Shown here one piece after another: positions 5,144 through 5,144 of a DNA stretch of 5,144 nt. The stretch spans positions 1 through 5,144 of the forward strand of contig CAUGFC010000118.1 of assembly GCA_959598545.1 (NCBI GenBank), read 5' to 3'. The position numbers and the translations under genes were made by a program. Below the pieces are notes generated by a model. It had not been told where the DNA came from and did not search any database. It was given only the letters and a program-made list of their open reading frames with translations. The DNA is from an uncultured Olsenella sp. Its GTDB lineage: Bacteria > Actinomycetota > Coriobacteriia > Coriobacteriales > Atopobiaceae. The first letter of the stretch is position 1, and each line of letters begins with the position of its first letter.

Positions 5144-5144
5144 G

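Noticed and set aside
5068..5144. Possible attachment site for an integrative element at the tRNA-Phe 3' end
   Set aside because: tRNA genes are common integration sites, but no integrase gene or repeated copy of the tRNA 3' end is visible, and the window ends 1 nt after the CCA.

Overview
This is a GC-rich (by eye near 70%), almost gap-free window with every gene on the + strand. It reads as the 3' half of a Tad (tight adherence, Flp-type IV) pilus locus from a high-GC Gram-positive bacterium. Heavy use of AGG arginine codons beside very GC-rich third positions, and a tad locus followed by a tRNA-Phe with encoded CCA, make me favour an actinobacterium of the Coriobacteriia type (Olsenella/Atopobium-like). 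That placement is inference. No secretin or outer-membrane component is visible, which fits a monoderm, although the upstream genes lie outside the window.

Layout. Positions 1-290 are the C-terminus of the TadC inner-membrane platform protein. A 35-nt spacer with a small GC hairpin leads to the Flp major prepilin (327-521). The Flp stop overlaps by 4 nt a small predicted lipoprotein or membrane-anchored protein of unknown function (518-964). A second Flp-like prepilin (877-1128) follows, and its whole leader peptide is encoded inside the lipoprotein gene in another reading frame. Next come a TadE-like pseudopilin (1130-1603), a large cysteine-rich TadG-like protein (1578-3635) and a second TadE-like pseudopilin (3632-4123). 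Then come a DUF192 protein (4134-4505) and a zinc-ribbon plus FHA-domain protein (4524-5027). A strong promoter whose -35 box overlaps the FHA stop codon drives tRNA-Phe(GAA) (5068-5143).

How the parts fit. Four proteins carry the class III prepilin signature G|Q-x-x-x-E, with Glu at +5 of the mature form: Flp, the second Flp-like protein and the two TadE-like proteins. They should be processed by a TadV/CpaA-type prepilin peptidase encoded elsewhere and fed into the TadA/B/C platform. TadG has the related N-terminal anchor but Ala at +5, so it is probably not an ordinary substrate. Overlaps and gaps of only a few nt imply one co-transcribed, translationally coupled operon. The least familiar parts are the lipoprotein, the overprinted prepilin leader, the Cys-rich TadG, and the DUF192 and FHA genes at the distal end. 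FHA domains bind phosphothreonine, so the last gene suggests Ser/Thr phosphorylation control of the pilus. I see no insertion sequence, CRISPR array or other mobile element.
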